Shown here in pieces: positions 10,438-23,428 of a stretch of DNA of 64,000 nucleotides (positions are counted from its first letter, which is position 1; each line of letters starts with the position of its first letter). The stretch spans positions 1-64,000 of the forward strand of contig PQKR01000012.1 of NCBI GenBank assembly GCA_002918705.1. Reading direction: 5' to 3'. A program made the translations under genes and the position numbers. The notes beneath the pieces were generated by a model. That model did no database searches. It had not been told where the DNA came from and was given only the letters and a program-made list of their open reading frames with translations. This DNA comes from Escherichia sp. ESNIH1 (GTDB lineage Bacteria; Pseudomonadota; Gammaproteobacteria; Enterobacterales; Enterobacteriaceae).

Positions 10438-11442
10438 TTAAATAAGAGACTGCGTTTCAGGATAGCCGAAACGAATATTTGCACACTGCATTGCCTGGGC
10501 GGCAGCGCCTTTGAGTAGGTTATCCTCTGCGGCGACGATAATCAGATGCGCATCCTGCACGGCAAAGCCGATGTCACAAAACGGTAGCCCGACCACGTTT
10601 TTCAGCGCTGGAACGCCTTTGTCATAGAGGCGTACCAGCGGCTTATCGGCATACGCCTGCAGGAACGTGCCCGCAACCTGCTCTTTGGTCACGCCCGGCT
10701 TCAGGCGACAGGTAATGGTTTCGAGGATCCCACGCGGGAAGCTGCCCAGATGCGGGGTAAAAATCACATCCGTACCGAGATGAGTCGTAATTTCCGGATG
10801 ATGGCGATGGTTAAAGATGCCGTACGGCTGCAGGCTCACTTCACAGAAGCTGTTTGAGATCGCCGCCTTGCGCCCGGCACCGCTGACGCCGCTGGTGGCG
10901 TTGATCACCGGCCACTGGTTAAGATCCAGCAGCCCGGCGTCGATCAGTGGCTTCAGCGACAGCTGCGCCGCCGTCGGGTAGCAGCCCGGTACCGCCACCA
11001 GCTGCGCCTCTTTCAGTTTGTCAGCGCTCCACTCCGCCAGGCCGTACACCGCCTGCTCAAGCAGCTGCGGGTGCTGGTGAGTGAAGCCGTAGAATTTTTC
11101 ATAGAACGCAGCATCGTTAACGCGGAACGCGCCGGAGAGGTCAAACACCACACAGCCTGCCGCTAAAAACTGCGGGGCCAGGTCGTGACTCACCTCGTGA
11201 GCGGTCGCCAGGAATACCACGTCAACACCCGCAACAAACTCGCTGATATCGGACATTGGCTGCAGAGGCAGGTCGACAATGCCTTTCAGCTGCGGGTGCA
11301 GATCGGAGATTAATTTTCCTGCATCATTGCTTTGCGCTGACACGGTCAAAGCGGTTATGGTCATATGAGGATGGCGATTCACGTAGCTTACAAGCTCTGC
11401 GCCCGCATAACCGCTAGCGCCTACAATCAGCGTATTCAACAT
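10438..11442 (-). CDS. argC: N-acetyl-gamma-glutamyl-phosphate reductase ArgC
   Basis: Third step of arginine synthesis: NADPH-dependent reduction of acetylglutamyl phosphate to the semialdehyde. The 334 residues equal E. coli ArgC. An N-terminal Rossmann motif [10 protein letters not shown] is at residues 8-17, and the catalytic cysteine is in VPGCYPTAA near residue 154. First gene of argCBH, divergent from argE across an 88 bp region with two ARG boxes. Confidence 0.97.
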   Translation of the reverse strand: MLNTLIVGASGYAGAELVSYVNRHPHMTITALTVSAQSNDAGKLISDLHPQLKGIVDLPLQPMSDISEFVAGVDVVFLATAHEVSHDLAPQFLAAGCVVFDLSGAFRVNDAAFYEKFYGFTHQHPQLLEQAVYGLAEWSADKLKEAQLVAVPGCYPTAAQLSLKPLIDAGLLDLNQWPVINATSGVSGAGRKAAISNSFCEVSLQPYGIFNHRHHPEITTHLGTDVIFTPHLGSFPRGILETITCRLKPGVTKEQVAGTFLQAYADKPLVRLYDKGVPALKNVVGLPFCDIGFAVQDAHLIIVAAEDNLLKGAAAQAMQCANIRFGYPETQSLI

Positions 11443-11466
11443 CGGGTTCCTTTATGCTCAACGTTA

Positions 11467-11504
11467 ATGTATTTTTATTCACATTTACTGCATGAATATT
11501 GATA
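11467..11504. promoter_or_regulatory. tandem ARG boxes between argC and argE
   Basis: Two 18 bp imperfect palindromes, 11467-11484 (ATGTATTTTTATTCACAT) and 11487-11504 (ACTGCATGAATATTGATA), lie two bp apart. They match the ArgR hexamer operator of E. coli argECBH in spacing and sequence style. Both divergent promoters should be repressed by arginine-bound ArgR. Confidence 0.92.
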
Positions 11505-11530
11505 CTATCACGACCTAAGGTGTGTCAACA

Positions 11531-12682
11531 ATGAAAATGAATTTACCGCCATTTATCGAGATCTACCGCGCCCTGATAGCCACGCCGTCTATCAGCGCGA
11601 CGGAAGAATCGCTGGATCAGAGCAATGCGTCTTTAATCAATCTGCTTGGCGGGTGGTTTGGCGACCTCGGGTTTAACGTAGAGATCCAGCCGGTACCCGA
11701 CACGCGCAACAAATTCAACATGCTGGCCAGCATTGGCGAAGGCGCAGGCGGCCTGCTGCTGGCCGGGCATACCGATACGGTGCCCTTCGACGATGGTCGC
11801 TGGACCCGCGATCCCTTTACCCTGACCGAGCACGATAACAAGCTCTACGGCCTCGGCACGGCGGACATGAAGGGCTTTTTCGCCTTTATTCTTGATGCGC
11901 TGCGTGACGTGGACGTGACCAAGCTGAAAAAGCCGCTCTACATTCTGGCAACCGCCGATGAAGAGACCAGCATGGCGGGGGCGCGCTACTTCTCTGAGAA
12001 CGCCGCCATTCGTCCGGACTGCGCGATCATTGGCGAGCCGACCTCGCTGCAGCCGATCCGTGCTCACAAAGGCCATATCTCTACGGCGGTACGGGTGCTG
12101 GGCCAGTCGGGCCACTCCAGCGATCCGGCGCGCGGCGTTAACGCCATCGAGCTAATGCACGACGCCATTGGCCGCCTGATGCAGCTGCGTGATTCTCTGA
12201 AAGCGCGCTATCACTTTGACGCCTTTACCGTACCTTATCCGACGCTGAACCTCGGAAGCCTGCACGGCGGCGATGCCTCAAACCGCATCTGCGCCTGCTG
12301 CGAGCTGCACATGGACATTCGTCCCCTGCCGGGCATGACGCTGAACGATCTCAACGGCCTGGTAAACGACGCGCTGGCCCCGGTGAGCGAGCGCTGGCCG
12401 GGACGTCTGAACGTCGCCGAGCTGCATCCGCCAATCCCAGGCTATGAATGCCCGCCGGATCACCAGCTGGTTCAGGTGGTGGAAAAGCTGCTCGGCACCA
12501 AGACCGATGTGGTGAACTACTGCACTGAAGCGCCGTTTATCCAGACGCTCTGCCCAACTCTGGTGCTCGGCCCCGGCTCAATCAACCAGGCCCACCAGCC
12601 GGATGAGTACCTGGAGACGCGCTTTATCAAGCCCACCCGGGAGCTAATTACCCAGGTCGTGCACCACTTTTGCTGGCACTAA
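11531..12682 (+). CDS. argE: acetylornithine deacetylase ArgE
   Basis: Releases ornithine from N-acetylornithine using a zinc or cobalt centre. The ATG at 11531 gives 383 residues, the E. coli length; a GTG three codons earlier would overlap the leader. M20 peptidase-family motifs are [10 protein letters not shown] (metal His and catalytic Asp), GTADMKG (bridging Asp) and [11 protein letters not shown] (general-base Glu). It is transcribed away from argCBH under the shared ARG boxes. A hairpin follows at 12689-12712. Confidence 0.96.
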   Translation: MKMNLPPFIEIYRALIATPSISATEESLDQSNASLINLLGGWFGDLGFNVEIQPVPDTRNKFNMLASIGEGAGGLLLAGHTDTVPFDDGRWTRDPFTLTEHDNKLYGLGTADMKGFFAFILDALRDVDVTKLKKPLYILATADEETSMAGARYFSENAAIRPDCAIIGEPTSLQPIRAHKGHISTAVRVLGQSGHSSDPARGVNAIELMHDAIGRLMQLRDSLKARYHFDAFTVPYPTLNLGSLHGGDASNRICACCELHMDIRPLPGMTLNDLNGLVNDALAPVSERWPGRLNVAELHPPIPGYECPPDHQLVQVVEKLLGTKTDVVNYCTEAPFIQTLCPTLVLGPGSINQAHQPDEYLETRFIKPTRELITQVVHHFCWH

Positions 12683-12688
12683 ATGCGC

Positions 12689-12712
12689 TACCCTCTTCTA
12701 CGGGAGAGGGTA
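12689..12712 (+). terminator. hairpin after argE
   Basis: TACCCTCT...AGAGGGTA forms a stem just past the argE stop, followed by AAAAC rather than a U-run. It could act as a 3' stabiliser rather than an efficient intrinsic terminator. Confidence 0.5.
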
Positions 12713-12813
12713 AAACGTCGTCGTTAACATAAGTTCTACTTATCTTCTTTAAAGCGAATTAAATTTCGTAAATTACGCACATTTATTCGTTTGCTGAACC
12801 GATTTCGCCGCAA

Positions 12814-12845
12814 TTGACGCACGGGTTTTTACGTGGCTTTATAAA
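12814..12845 (+). promoter_or_regulatory. candidate ppc promoter
   Basis: TTGACG (12814-12819) and TTTATA (12838-12843) with an 18 bp spacer lie about 75 bp before the ppc start. This fits a sigma-70 promoter with a moderate leader. Motif match only. Confidence 0.5.
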
Positions 12846-12891
12846 GGACAACTGAGAAAAATGTCCGGCAGATTTCAGATACAGGACATTT
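12846..12891 (+). other. ppc leader with competing inverted repeats
   Basis: GGACA (12846-12850) can pair with TGTCC (12862-12866). The same TGTCC, extended to AAATGTCC (12859-12866), can instead pair with GGACATTT (12884-12891). The two pairings exclude each other. The element lies between the candidate promoter and the ppc start. Its function is unknown, and it may simply be a protein-binding palindrome. Confidence 0.45.
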
Positions 12892-12919
12892 ATAATTGAG
12901 ATGGGGTGTCTGGGTTAAC

Positions 12920-15571
12920 ATGAACGAACAATATTCCGCTTTGCGTAGTAATGTCAGTATGCTCGGCAAGCTGCTGGGAGAGACCATCAAAGAGGCGCTG
13001 GGAGAGAACATTCTCGATCGCGTCGAAACGATCCGTAAGCTGTCTAAATCCTCACGCGCGGGCAACGAAGCCAACCGCCAGGAGCTGCTCACCACGCTGC
13101 AAAATCTGTCGAATGACGAGCTGCTGCCGGTCGCCCGCGCCTTTAGCCAGTTTCTGAACCTGGCCAATACCGCCGAGCAGTACCACAGCATTTCGCCGCA
13201 GGGCGAAGCGGCCAGCAACCCGGAAGTGATCGCCCGCACCCTTAGAAAGCTGAAGGATCAGCCCGATCTCAATGAAGGCATTATTAAAAAAGCGGTGGAG
13301 TCGCTGTCGCTGGAGCTAGTCCTCACCGCCCATCCGACAGAGATCACCCGCCGGACCCTGATCCACAAGATGGTAGAGGTCAACAACTGCCTCAAACAGT
13401 TAGATAATAAAGAGATTGCTGATTATGAACGCAACCAGCTGATGCGCCGTCTGCGCCAGCTGATTGCCCAGTCCTGGCATACTGACGAGATCCGCAAGCA
13501 CCGTCCCAGCCCGGTTGACGAGGCCAAGTGGGGCTTTGCGGTGGTGGAAAACAGCCTGTGGGAAGGGGTGCCGAACTACCTGCGTGAGCTGAACGAGCAG
13601 CTCGACGAAAACCTTGGCTATAAGCTGCCGGTGGATTTCGTTCCGGTGCGCTTCACCTCCTGGATGGGCGGCGACCGCGACGGCAACCCGAACGTTACCG
13701 CAGAGATCACCCGCCACGTTCTGCTGCTGAGCCGCTGGAAAGCGACCGATCTGTTCCTGAAGGATATTCAGGTGCTCATCTCCGAGCTGTCGATGGTGGA
13801 GTGTACCGATGAGCTGAGCGAGCTGGTTGGCGAAGCCGGGGCAAGCGAACCGTACCGCTACCTGCTGAAGGGGCTGCGCGGCCAGCTGATGGCGACGCAG
13901 GCCTGGCTGGAAGCGCGCCTGAAGGGCCAGCGTCTGCCGAAGCCGGCTGGCCTGATTAGCCAGAACGAGCAGCTATGGGAGCCGCTCTACGCCTGCTATA
14001 AATCACTTCAGGCCTGCGGCATGGGCATTATCGCTAACGGCGAACTGCTGGATACCCTGCGCCGCGTGAAATGTTTTGGCGTGCCGCTGGTGCGTATCGA
14101 CGTCCGCCAGGAGAGCACCCGCCACACCGAAGCGCTGGGCGAGCTGACACGCTATCTCGGTATTGGCGACTATGAAAGCTGGTCGGAAGCCGACAAACAG
14201 GCGTTCCTGATCCGCGAACTGAACTCTAAGCGTCCCCTGCTGCCGCGTAGCTGGGAACCAAGCAACGAAACCCGTGAAGTACTCAACACCTGTAAAGCGA
14301 TCGTTGATGCGCCGCAAGGCTCCGTTGCCGCCTACGTCATCTCGATGGCGAAAACCCCGTCCGACGTGCTGGCCGTGCACCTGCTGCTGAAAGAGGCCGG
14401 GATCACTTTTGCCCTGCCAGTCGCGCCGCTGTTCGAAACCCTTGATGACCTGAACAACGCCAATGACGTGATGACCCAGCTACTGAATATCGACTGGTAT
14501 CGCGGCTTTATTCAGGGCAAGCAGATGGTCATGATCGGCTATTCCGACTCGGCGAAAGACGCGGGCGTAATGGCGGCCTCCTGGGCGCAGTACCAGGCGC
14601 AGGATGCGCTAATCAAGACCTGTGAAAAAGCGGGCATTGAACTGACGCTGTTCCACGGTCGCGGCGGCTCCATCGGTCGCGGCGGCGCTCCGGCCCATGC
14701 GGCGCTGCTCTCCCAGCCGCCGGGTAGCCTGAAAGGCGGTCTGCGCGTCACCGAGCAGGGTGAGATGATTCGCTTCAAGTACGGCCTGCCGGAAATTACC
14801 GTCAGCAGCCTGTCGCTCTACACCAGCGCCATTCTGGAAGCTAACCTGCTGCCGCCGCCGGAGCCAAAAGAGGAGTGGCGTCATATCATGGACGAGCTGT
14901 CAGATATCTCCTGCGAGATGTATCGCGGCTACGTACGTGAAAATGAAGATTTCGTCCCCTACTTCCGCTCCGCTACGCCCGAGCAGGAGCTGGGCAAGCT
15001 GCCGCTCGGATCGCGGCCGGCAAAACGTCGTGCCACCGGCGGCGTAGAGTCCCTGCGCGCGATTCCGTGGATCTTTGCCTGGACGCAGAACCGTCTGATG
15101 CTGCCGGCCTGGTTAGGCGCGGGTGCGGCACTGCAAAAGGTGATGAAAGAGGGTAAACAGAGCGATCTGGAAACCATGTGCCGCGACTGGCCGTTCTTCT
15201 CCACCCGTCTGGGCATGCTGGAGATGGTCTTTGCCAAAGCCGACCTCTGGCTGGCAGATTACTACGACCGCCGCCTGGTGAAACAGGCGCTGTGGCCGCT
15301 GGGCAGCGAACTACGCCAGCTGCTGGAAGATGACATCAAAGCCGTGCTGGCTATCGCCAACGACTCGCATCTGATGGCCGATCTGCCGTGGATCGCCGAG
15401 TCCATCCAGCTGCGTAACATCTACACCGATCCGCTCAACGTACTGCAGGCCGAGCTGCTGCATCGCTCGCGCCAGGCGGAAGAGGAGGGGCGAGAGCCGG
15501 ATCCTCGCGTTGAGCAGGCGCTGATGGTCACCATCGCCGGCGTCGCGGCCGGTATGCGTAACACCGGTTAA
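12920..15571 (+). CDS. ppc: phosphoenolpyruvate carboxylase Ppc
   Basis: Anaplerotic enzyme that carboxylates PEP to oxaloacetate. The start [12 protein letters not shown] gives 883 residues, exactly the E. coli length; an upstream in-frame ATG would add eight non-conserved residues. The catalytic His is in [12 protein letters not shown] near residue 138. The glycine-rich loop [12 protein letters not shown] lies near 580, and the invariant C-terminus MRNTG contributes to the aspartate-inhibitor and active-site region. The enzyme family is activated by acetyl-CoA and fructose bisphosphate and inhibited by aspartate. A strong hairpin follows at 15586-15611. Confidence 0.98.
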   Translation: MNEQYSALRSNVSMLGKLLGETIKEALGENILDRVETIRKLSKSSRAGNEANRQELLTTLQNLSNDELLPVARAFSQFLNLANTAEQYHSISPQGEAASNPEVIARTLRKLKDQPDLNEGIIKKAVESLSLELVLTAHPTEITRRTLIHKMVEVNNCLKQLDNKEIADYERNQLMRRLRQLIAQSWHTDEIRKHRPSPVDEAKWGFAVVENSLWEGVPNYLRELNEQLDENLGYKLPVDFVPVRFTSWMGGDRDGNPNVTAEITRHVLLLSRWKATDLFLKDIQVLISELSMVECTDELSELVGEAGASEPYRYLLKGLRGQLMATQAWLEARLKGQRLPKPAGLISQNEQLWEPLYACYKSLQACGMGIIANGELLDTLRRVKCFGVPLVRIDVRQESTRHTEALGELTRYLGIGDYESWSEADKQAFLIRELNSKRPLLPRSWEPSNETREVLNTCKAIVDAPQGSVAAYVISMAKTPSDVLAVHLLLKEAGITFALPVAPLFETLDDLNNANDVMTQLLNIDWYRGFIQGKQMVMIGYSDSAKDAGVMAASWAQYQAQDALIKTCEKAGIELTLFHGRGGSIGRGGAPAHAALLSQPPGSLKGGLRVTEQGEMIRFKYGLPEITVSSLSLYTSAILEANLLPPPEPKEEWRHIMDELSDISCEMYRGYVRENEDFVPYFRSATPEQELGKLPLGSRPAKRRATGGVESLRAIPWIFAWTQNRLMLPAWLGAGAALQKVMKEGKQSDLETMCRDWPFFSTRLGMLEMVFAKADLWLADYYDRRLVKQALWPLGSELRQLLEDDIKAVLAIANDSHLMADLPWIAESIQLRNIYTDPLNVLQAELLHRSRQAEEEGREPDPRVEQALMVTIAGVAAGMRNTG

Positions 15572-15585
15572 TCTGCCCTCCTCTG

Positions 15586-15615
15586 CTTCCCCCGCTATCC
15601 GGTGGGGGAAGCGGT
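15586..15615 (+). terminator. ppc terminator hairpin
   Basis: The stem CTTCCCCC (15586-15593) pairs with GGGGGAAG (15604-15611) and is followed by a short GT-rich tract (CGGTTATTT). Position directly after ppc supports intrinsic termination. Confidence 0.7.
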
Positions 15616-15637
15616 TATTTGCCTTATCCCTCGCCTC

Positions 15638-15654
15638 GTTAAGGTTAACTTAAG
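15638..15654 (+). promoter_or_regulatory. PmrA (BasR) box-like direct repeat upstream of cptA
   Basis: GTTAAG-N5-CTTAAG matches the PmrA box pattern YTTAAK-N5-YTTAAK at all but one position. A third half-site, CTTAAT, lies at 15663-15668. It is 59 bp before the cptA start. Salmonella cptA is a known PmrA-regulated gene, which makes the match more than incidental. Confidence 0.6.
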
Positions 15655-15712
15655 CAACGCTGCTTAATCTTTGCGCGCTACTCCAGCGACTTTGATAAGG
15701 CACGTTTTTGTT

Positions 15713-17437
15713 ATGCTCTCTACATCCTCTTCGGCGAATGCCGCTTTTAGCTGGAAGGCCTTACTGTGGGCCTTGCTCTACGTCTGTTACTTCTCTTCCG
15801 TTCTGCAGGTCGCCATTATTATTACCGGCTACAGCGGCTCCGTGGGCCTGCGGGACTCTCTGCTGTTTAGTTCCCTGTGGCTTATTCCGCTGCTGCTCTT
15901 TCCCCGACAGATCCGCACGTCGGCAGCCATCATCGGCGTGATCCTGTGGCTTCCCTCGCTCGCCGCGCTGGGCTATTACGTTATTTACGGCCAGGAGTTC
16001 TCCCAGAGCGTTCTGTACGTCATGTTTGAGTCCAACACCAGCGAGGCCAGCGAATTCCTGAGCCAGTACTTCAGCCTGAAGCTGGTGCTGGTGGCGCTGG
16101 GCTATACGGCGGTGGCGATCGTCCTGTGGACGCGCCTGCGTCCGGTCACGGTCCCCACGCCGTGGCGCTGGCTGGTCTGCTTTGCCATCCTCTACGGGCT
16201 GATTATTAATCCAGTCGCACATAAGGTGCTGGTTCAGAAGAAGAGCGTCAAACGCGCGCTGATCAGCCTCTCAGGCCGTCTTGAACCTGCCGCGCCGTGG
16301 CAGTTTGTGGCGGGCTACGTTGAGTATCGCCACCAGTTGGCGAGCCTGACGAAACTATTAAACAGCAACAATGCCCTGCCGCCGCTGGCGAACCTGCAGG
16401 ATAGCTCCGGCAATGCGCCGCGTACGCTGGTGCTGGTGATTGGTGAATCAACGCAGCGTAACCATATGAGCCTCTACGGCTACCCGCGTGAAACCACGCC
16501 GGAGCTGGACAAGATGCACAAAACCGACAAGAACCTGACGGTCTTCAACCACGTGGTCACCTCGCGCCCCTATACCATTGAGATCCTGCAGCAGGCGCTG
16601 ACCTTTGCCGACGAGAAAAACCCGGATCTCTACCTGACAAAACCGTCGCTGATGAACCTGATGAAGCAGGCCGGGTACAAGACGTTCTGGATCACTAACC
16701 AGCAGACCATGACCGAACGCAACACCATGCTGACGGTGTTCTCGCAGCAGACAGACAAGCAGTTCTATATGAACCAGCAGCGCACCCAGAGCGCACGCGA
16801 GTACGACACCAACGTGCTGGAGCCGTTTAAAGAGGTGCTGGCCGATCCTGCACCGAAGAAGTTCATCATCGTGCATCTGCTGGGCACGCATATCAAATAT
16901 GAGTACCGCTATCCGGAACAGTGGAGCGTCTTTGATGGTAAAACCGAGGGCGCCCCGGCAGGGTTAAGCCCAGAGCAGCTGGCATCGTATAACGACTACG
17001 ACAATGCTAACCGCTTCAATGACCATGTGCTGGCCAGCCTGATCAATGACTACAAAGCCACCGATCCTAACGGCTTCCTGCTCTACTTCTCCGATCATGG
17101 AGAAGAGGTCTACGATACGCCGCCGCATAACATGCAGGGACGTAATGAAGAGGCCCCGACGCGGCATATGTACACTATCCCGTTTATTCTCTGGACCTCG
17201 CCGTCATGGCAGGAGGCGCACCCGCGCGACCTCACCGCCGACGTCGACCGCAAGTACAGCAGCTCGCAGCTGATCCACACCTGGTCCGATTTGGCAGGGC
17301 TGCGCTACGATGGCTTTGACCCGACACGGTCAATCACCAGCCCGCAGTTTGTACAGGCCACGCGCTGGATTGGTAACCCGTACAAGAAAAACGCTCTGCA
17401 CGACTACGATGCGCTGCCGTTAGATGTAACGCATTAA
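15713..17437 (+). CDS. cptA: LPS-core phosphoethanolamine transferase CptA (EptC)
   Basis: Inner-membrane enzyme that adds phosphoethanolamine to heptose I of the LPS core, altering surface charge and polymyxin sensitivity. The ATG at 15713 gives 574 residues (E. coli 577); the in-frame TTG 14 codons upstream would overlap the promoter region. About five N-terminal membrane helices (residues 15-175) precede a periplasmic alkaline-phosphatase-like domain with VLVIGESTQRNHMSLYGY, the nucleophile region VVTSRPYT and metal-site motifs HLLGTHIKY and YFSDHGEEVYD. Known in Salmonella to be PmrA-regulated. Here it is followed directly by katG, whereas E. coli has a fermentation/PTS cluster between them. 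Confidence 0.94.
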   Translation: MLSTSSSANAAFSWKALLWALLYVCYFSSVLQVAIIITGYSGSVGLRDSLLFSSLWLIPLLLFPRQIRTSAAIIGVILWLPSLAALGYYVIYGQEFSQSVLYVMFESNTSEASEFLSQYFSLKLVLVALGYTAVAIVLWTRLRPVTVPTPWRWLVCFAILYGLIINPVAHKVLVQKKSVKRALISLSGRLEPAAPWQFVAGYVEYRHQLASLTKLLNSNNALPPLANLQDSSGNAPRTLVLVIGESTQRNHMSLYGYPRETTPELDKMHKTDKNLTVFNHVVTSRPYTIEILQQALTFADEKNPDLYLTKPSLMNLMKQAGYKTFWITNQQTMTERNTMLTVFSQQTDKQFYMNQQRTQSAREYDTNVLEPFKEVLADPAPKKFIIVHLLGTHIKYEYRYPEQWSVFDGKTEGAPAGLSPEQLASYNDYDNANRFNDHVLASLINDYKATDPNGFLLYFSDHGEEVYDTPPHNMQGRNEEAPTRHMYTIPFILWTSPSWQEAHPRDLTADVDRKYSSSQLIHTWSDLAGLRYDGFDPTRSITSPQFVQATRWIGNPYKKNALHDYDALPLDVTH

Positions 17438-17450
17438 ATAGAGCAGATCT

Positions 17451-17480
17451 GCCGGGTGGCGCTGCGCTTACCCGGCCTAC
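17451..17480. repeat. REP element between cptA and katG
   Basis: GCCGGGTGGCGCTGCGCTTA followed by CCCGGCCTAC, a REP unit nearly identical to the one between argH and argB. It sits between the convergent cptA and katG. Confidence 0.88.
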
Positions 17481-17484
17481 ACAC

Positions 17485-17514
17485 TAAAAAAATCCCCGCA
17501 CAAGCGGGGATTTT
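17485..17514 (-). terminator. katG terminator (possibly bidirectional)
   Basis: The stem ATCCCCGC (17492-17499) pairs with GCGGGGAT (17504-17511). A seven-residue U-run follows on the minus strand for katG, and a shorter T-run on the plus strand could serve cptA. Confidence 0.85.
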
Positions 17515-17526
17515 CATATTTAGCGT

Positions 17527-19707
<2,181 letters not shown>

Positions 19708-19874
19708 CTATCTGCTCCCAATATGATGTTACCGCTACGATATACACCACTCTTAATGAGAGATAGTTGAATTCATCCACAGATTTGATAGTTAAATCCG
19801 TCTGTTTTTATTAGTAATTAAGTGGCAGATATGGGTCCTGACAATGGCATTCATCACCCGAATCAATTGGACAA

Positions 19875-19898
19875 TAAAAAACCGCCGAAGCGGTTTTT
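19875..19898 (-). terminator. metF terminator
   Basis: AACCGC...GCGGTT with a CGAA-type loop and flanking A/T runs lies directly after the metF stop. On the minus strand it is followed by a U-rich tail. Confidence 0.88.
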
Positions 19899-20792
<894 letters not shown>

Positions 20793-20829
20793 TTACCTCA
20801 TCAATCGCATATCTGGGTTGTTGTTGTGT

Positions 20830-20869
20830 GAACTTCTATACGTTTAGACGTCCAGATGCCAAAATGACG
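20830..20869. promoter_or_regulatory. met box array upstream of metF
   Basis: Contiguous 8 bp units related to AGACGTCT are visible: ATACGTTT (20838-20845), AGACGTCC (20846-20853), AGATGCCA (20854-20861) and AAATGACG. MetJ-SAM dimers bind such arrays cooperatively. The array is 40-80 bp before the metF start. Confidence 0.8.
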
Positions 20870-20937
20870 TAAAAGCCGGATAACGTCAACAGAAATATCG
20901 CGGTTATTGGTGAGGAATGTTCAGGGAAGATGAAAAA

Positions 20938-20985
20938 AGTTCATGCCGAAGGCAGAAGGCCCCTCTCCTGGCAGAGAGGGGGATA
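20938..20985 (-). terminator. probable metBL terminator
   Basis: After the metL stop the minus strand carries a strong stem (CCCCTCTC with GAGAGGGG, 20960-20981). A second small hairpin with a UUCG loop (TGCCTTCGGCA) follows, then a U-rich tract. The second hairpin plus U-run is the better intrinsic terminator. Confidence 0.65.
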
Positions 20986-20993
20986 AATATAAA

Positions 20994-23426
20994 TTACAGC
21001 AGCTGCGCCAGGCGGTTGATGTCCGACTGAATAGCGCCTGCGGTGACGTCGCGCCCTGCGCCTGGGCCACGGATCACCAGCGGGTTATCGCGGTACCAGC
21101 GGCTCTCGATGGCGAAGACGTTATCGCACGGCAGCAGGGCCGCCAGCGGATGCTCGGGACGCACCGCCTCTACGCCCACGCGCGCTTTGCCGTTGGCGTC
21201 AAAACGTGCCACGTAGCGCAGCACCAGGCCCATCTCGCGCGCCGCTTCCAGACGCTGCACCATCTGCTCATTCAGCACGTCGCCGTTTTCAAAGAAGTGA
21301 TCCACCGATCCCTCTTCGCATCCGGCGGGCACCAGCGACTCAACGCGCACCTGATCCGGCTCGATGTCATATCCCGCCTCACGGGCCAGGATCACCAACT
21401 TGCGCATGACGTCCTTACCGGCGAGATCCACGCGCGGATCCGGCTCGGTCAGCCCCTGCTGCCAGGCCTGATCGACCAGGTCAGTAAAGGGCACGGTACC
21501 GTCAAACTGCAGGAACAGCCACGATAACGTGCCAGAGAAGATGCCGCTGATAGAGAGAATTGAGTCACCGCTGTCGATGAGATCGCGCACGGTGTGGTTC
21601 ACCGGCAGGCCCGCGCCCACGGTGGCGTTGTAGAGCCAGCGACGGCCCGTTTTTTCGAAGGCGTCGTGGATCTGGCGATACTTGTCGCTGGTGCTCGCGC
21701 CAGCCAGCTTGTTGGCGCTGATAACGTGAAAACCGTGGCTGGCAAAGTCGAGGTACTGATCGGCCAGCTGCTCGCTGGCGGTGACGTCCAGCACCACCAG
21801 ATCGTCATAGGGATGCGCCCGCATCCACAGGAACAGGGAGTCCTCTTCATGCTCCACCGCGTCGTCATTGAAGAAAGCCAGCGCGCGGCTGGCGTCCAGC
21901 CCGTCATAGCTCAGCAGGCTGCGGCGGCTGTCCACGACCCCTGCCAGGACAAATTCAAAGCCGGTGCGGGCCGAAAGCGCGCTCTGCTCGCGGGCAAACA
22001 GCTCCAGCCAGCGCGAACCGATATTGCCTTTGCCGAACAGCACCAGGCCAATGCGCTTCTCGGCGCGGAACAACGACTGGTGCAGGCCCTGGATCAGACT
22101 TTCGGTGGGGCCCACGCGCAGCACCGCCACCAGGCTAATGCTGTCGTCAGACTGCCAGATAAACTCTACCGGCTGGCCCTTCAGCTGCTGCCAGAAGCGA
22201 TGGCTATGAAGTGGATTACGGCACACGCCCGCGCCAACCAGCGCCACCAGCGCTAGCCCCTGACGCAGGCGCAGCTCGCCCGGCAGCCCGGCTTCATCAA
22301 GCAGCTTAAGGGCGCTGTCGACGACCTCTGAGGTGTAGCAGAGCTGGAGCAGGTTGCGATCGGTATGCACGCCTACCGCCAGCGGACGCAGCTGGGCGCG
22401 CTTGAGGATCAGGTCGATCTCTTTATGCGCCAGCTTAAAATCCTGGCTCGGCGGGACCTGGAACTCAATCAGGCAGACGTCATCGTGGCTGGTAACGATG
22501 CGCGCGCCCGTCCCGGAAGCCAGCACGCGCTCAATACGCGTAGAGCCCTGTTCCGGGTTGTAGCTGCAGCGCAGCTGAAGATCGATATCGCTGCCGGAGA
22601 CCGGCTGGAGCGTGCGGGCATGGAGCACCGGGGCGGCCAGGCGCGCCAGTTCGCTAGCTTCGTCCAGACGCAGCAGCGGCAGCAGGCAGGCATCTTTTAC
22701 CTTACGCGGGTCAGCACTGTAGACCCCGGCCACATCGCTCCAGATAGTCACGCGGGAGACGCCCCCCAGCGCGCCAATCTGCGTTGCCGAGTAGTCGGAG
22801 CCGTTACGGCCCAGCAGTACGGTCTCACCCGCATCGTTGCGGCAGATAAAGCCGGTCACCACCAGCCGTTTACCCGGGTGCTGCACCATCAGCTGTTGCA
22901 GCAGCGGATAAGAGAGGCCTTCGTTAACCTGCGGCTGGGCAGAGCGCTCGGCGCGTAAAAATTCCCGCGCATCCAGCCAGGCGGCGTTTAGCCCCTGCAG
23001 ATTAAGCACGGCGGACATCAGGCGTGCAGACCAGATCTCGCCGTGGCCGACCACCTCGGCGTAGACCGCGTCGGTAATACCGCTGTCGAGCAGGCTAGCA
23101 AGACGCTCCAGGTCGTGAATAAATTCGCTGATTAACCCATCAGCTGTCTCAGGGGGTAATAATCCACTGATAAGCTCGGACTGATAGCGACGCAGCGCCT
23201 GTTGAACCTGATGCGCAGAGAGCCTGTCGGACTGGCTGAGCTTCAGCCAGCTGATCAACTGGTTGGTGGTGCTGCCGGCGGCCGAGACGACCATCATATC
23301 GCCAGGCTGTGAATACTCCGCCATGATACCGGCGACACGCAGGTAACACTTCACATCCGCCAGACTACTCCCACCAAATTTATGCAGTTGACGACCCTTC
23401 GCCCCTGCCTGCGCAATCACACTCAT
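20994..23426 (-). CDS. metL: aspartokinase II - homoserine dehydrogenase II MetL
   Basis: Bifunctional enzyme feeding aspartate into the methionine branch. The 810 residues equal E. coli MetL. The N-terminal aspartokinase (residues about 10-460) begins HKFGGSSLADVKCY and has the GRNGSDYSA motif near 220. The C-terminal homoserine dehydrogenase (about 465-810) has a Rossmann motif LFGKGNIGSRWLELF and ISANKLAG. Unlike ThrA and LysC, this isozyme is regulated at transcription (MetJ) rather than by threonine or lysine feedback. It starts 2 bp after metB and is certainly co-transcribed with it. Confidence 0.97.
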   Translation of the reverse strand: MSVIAQAGAKGRQLHKFGGSSLADVKCYLRVAGIMAEYSQPGDMMVVSAAGSTTNQLISWLKLSQSDRLSAHQVQQALRRYQSELISGLLPPETADGLISEFIHDLERLASLLDSGITDAVYAEVVGHGEIWSARLMSAVLNLQGLNAAWLDAREFLRAERSAQPQVNEGLSYPLLQQLMVQHPGKRLVVTGFICRNDAGETVLLGRNGSDYSATQIGALGGVSRVTIWSDVAGVYSADPRKVKDACLLPLLRLDEASELARLAAPVLHARTLQPVSGSDIDLQLRCSYNPEQGSTRIERVLASGTGARIVTSHDDVCLIEFQVPPSQDFKLAHKEIDLILKRAQLRPLAVGVHTDRNLLQLCYTSEVVDSALKLLDEAGLPGELRLRQGLALVALVGAGVCRNPLHSHRFWQQLKGQPVEFIWQSDDSISLVAVLRVGPTESLIQGLHQSLFRAEKRIGLVLFGKGNIGSRWLELFAREQSALSARTGFEFVLAGVVDSRRSLLSYDGLDASRALAFFNDDAVEHEEDSLFLWMRAHPYDDLVVLDVTASEQLADQYLDFASHGFHVISANKLAGASTSDKYRQIHDAFEKTGRRWLYNATVGAGLPVNHTVRDLIDSGDSILSISGIFSGTLSWLFLQFDGTVPFTDLVDQAWQQGLTEPDPRVDLAGKDVMRKLVILAREAGYDIEPDQVRVESLVPAGCEEGSVDHFFENGDVLNEQMVQRLEAAREMGLVLRYVARFDANGKARVGVEAVRPEHPLAALLPCDNVFAIESRWYRDNPLVIRGPGAGRDVTAGAIQSDINRLAQLL

Positions 23427-23428
23427 GT

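Noticed and set aside
19708-19870. Possible OxyR site upstream of katG (two ATAG tetranucleotides)
   Set aside because: The spacing between the tetranucleotides is 25 bp rather than about 22, and the CTAT partners are missing, so I could not call it.
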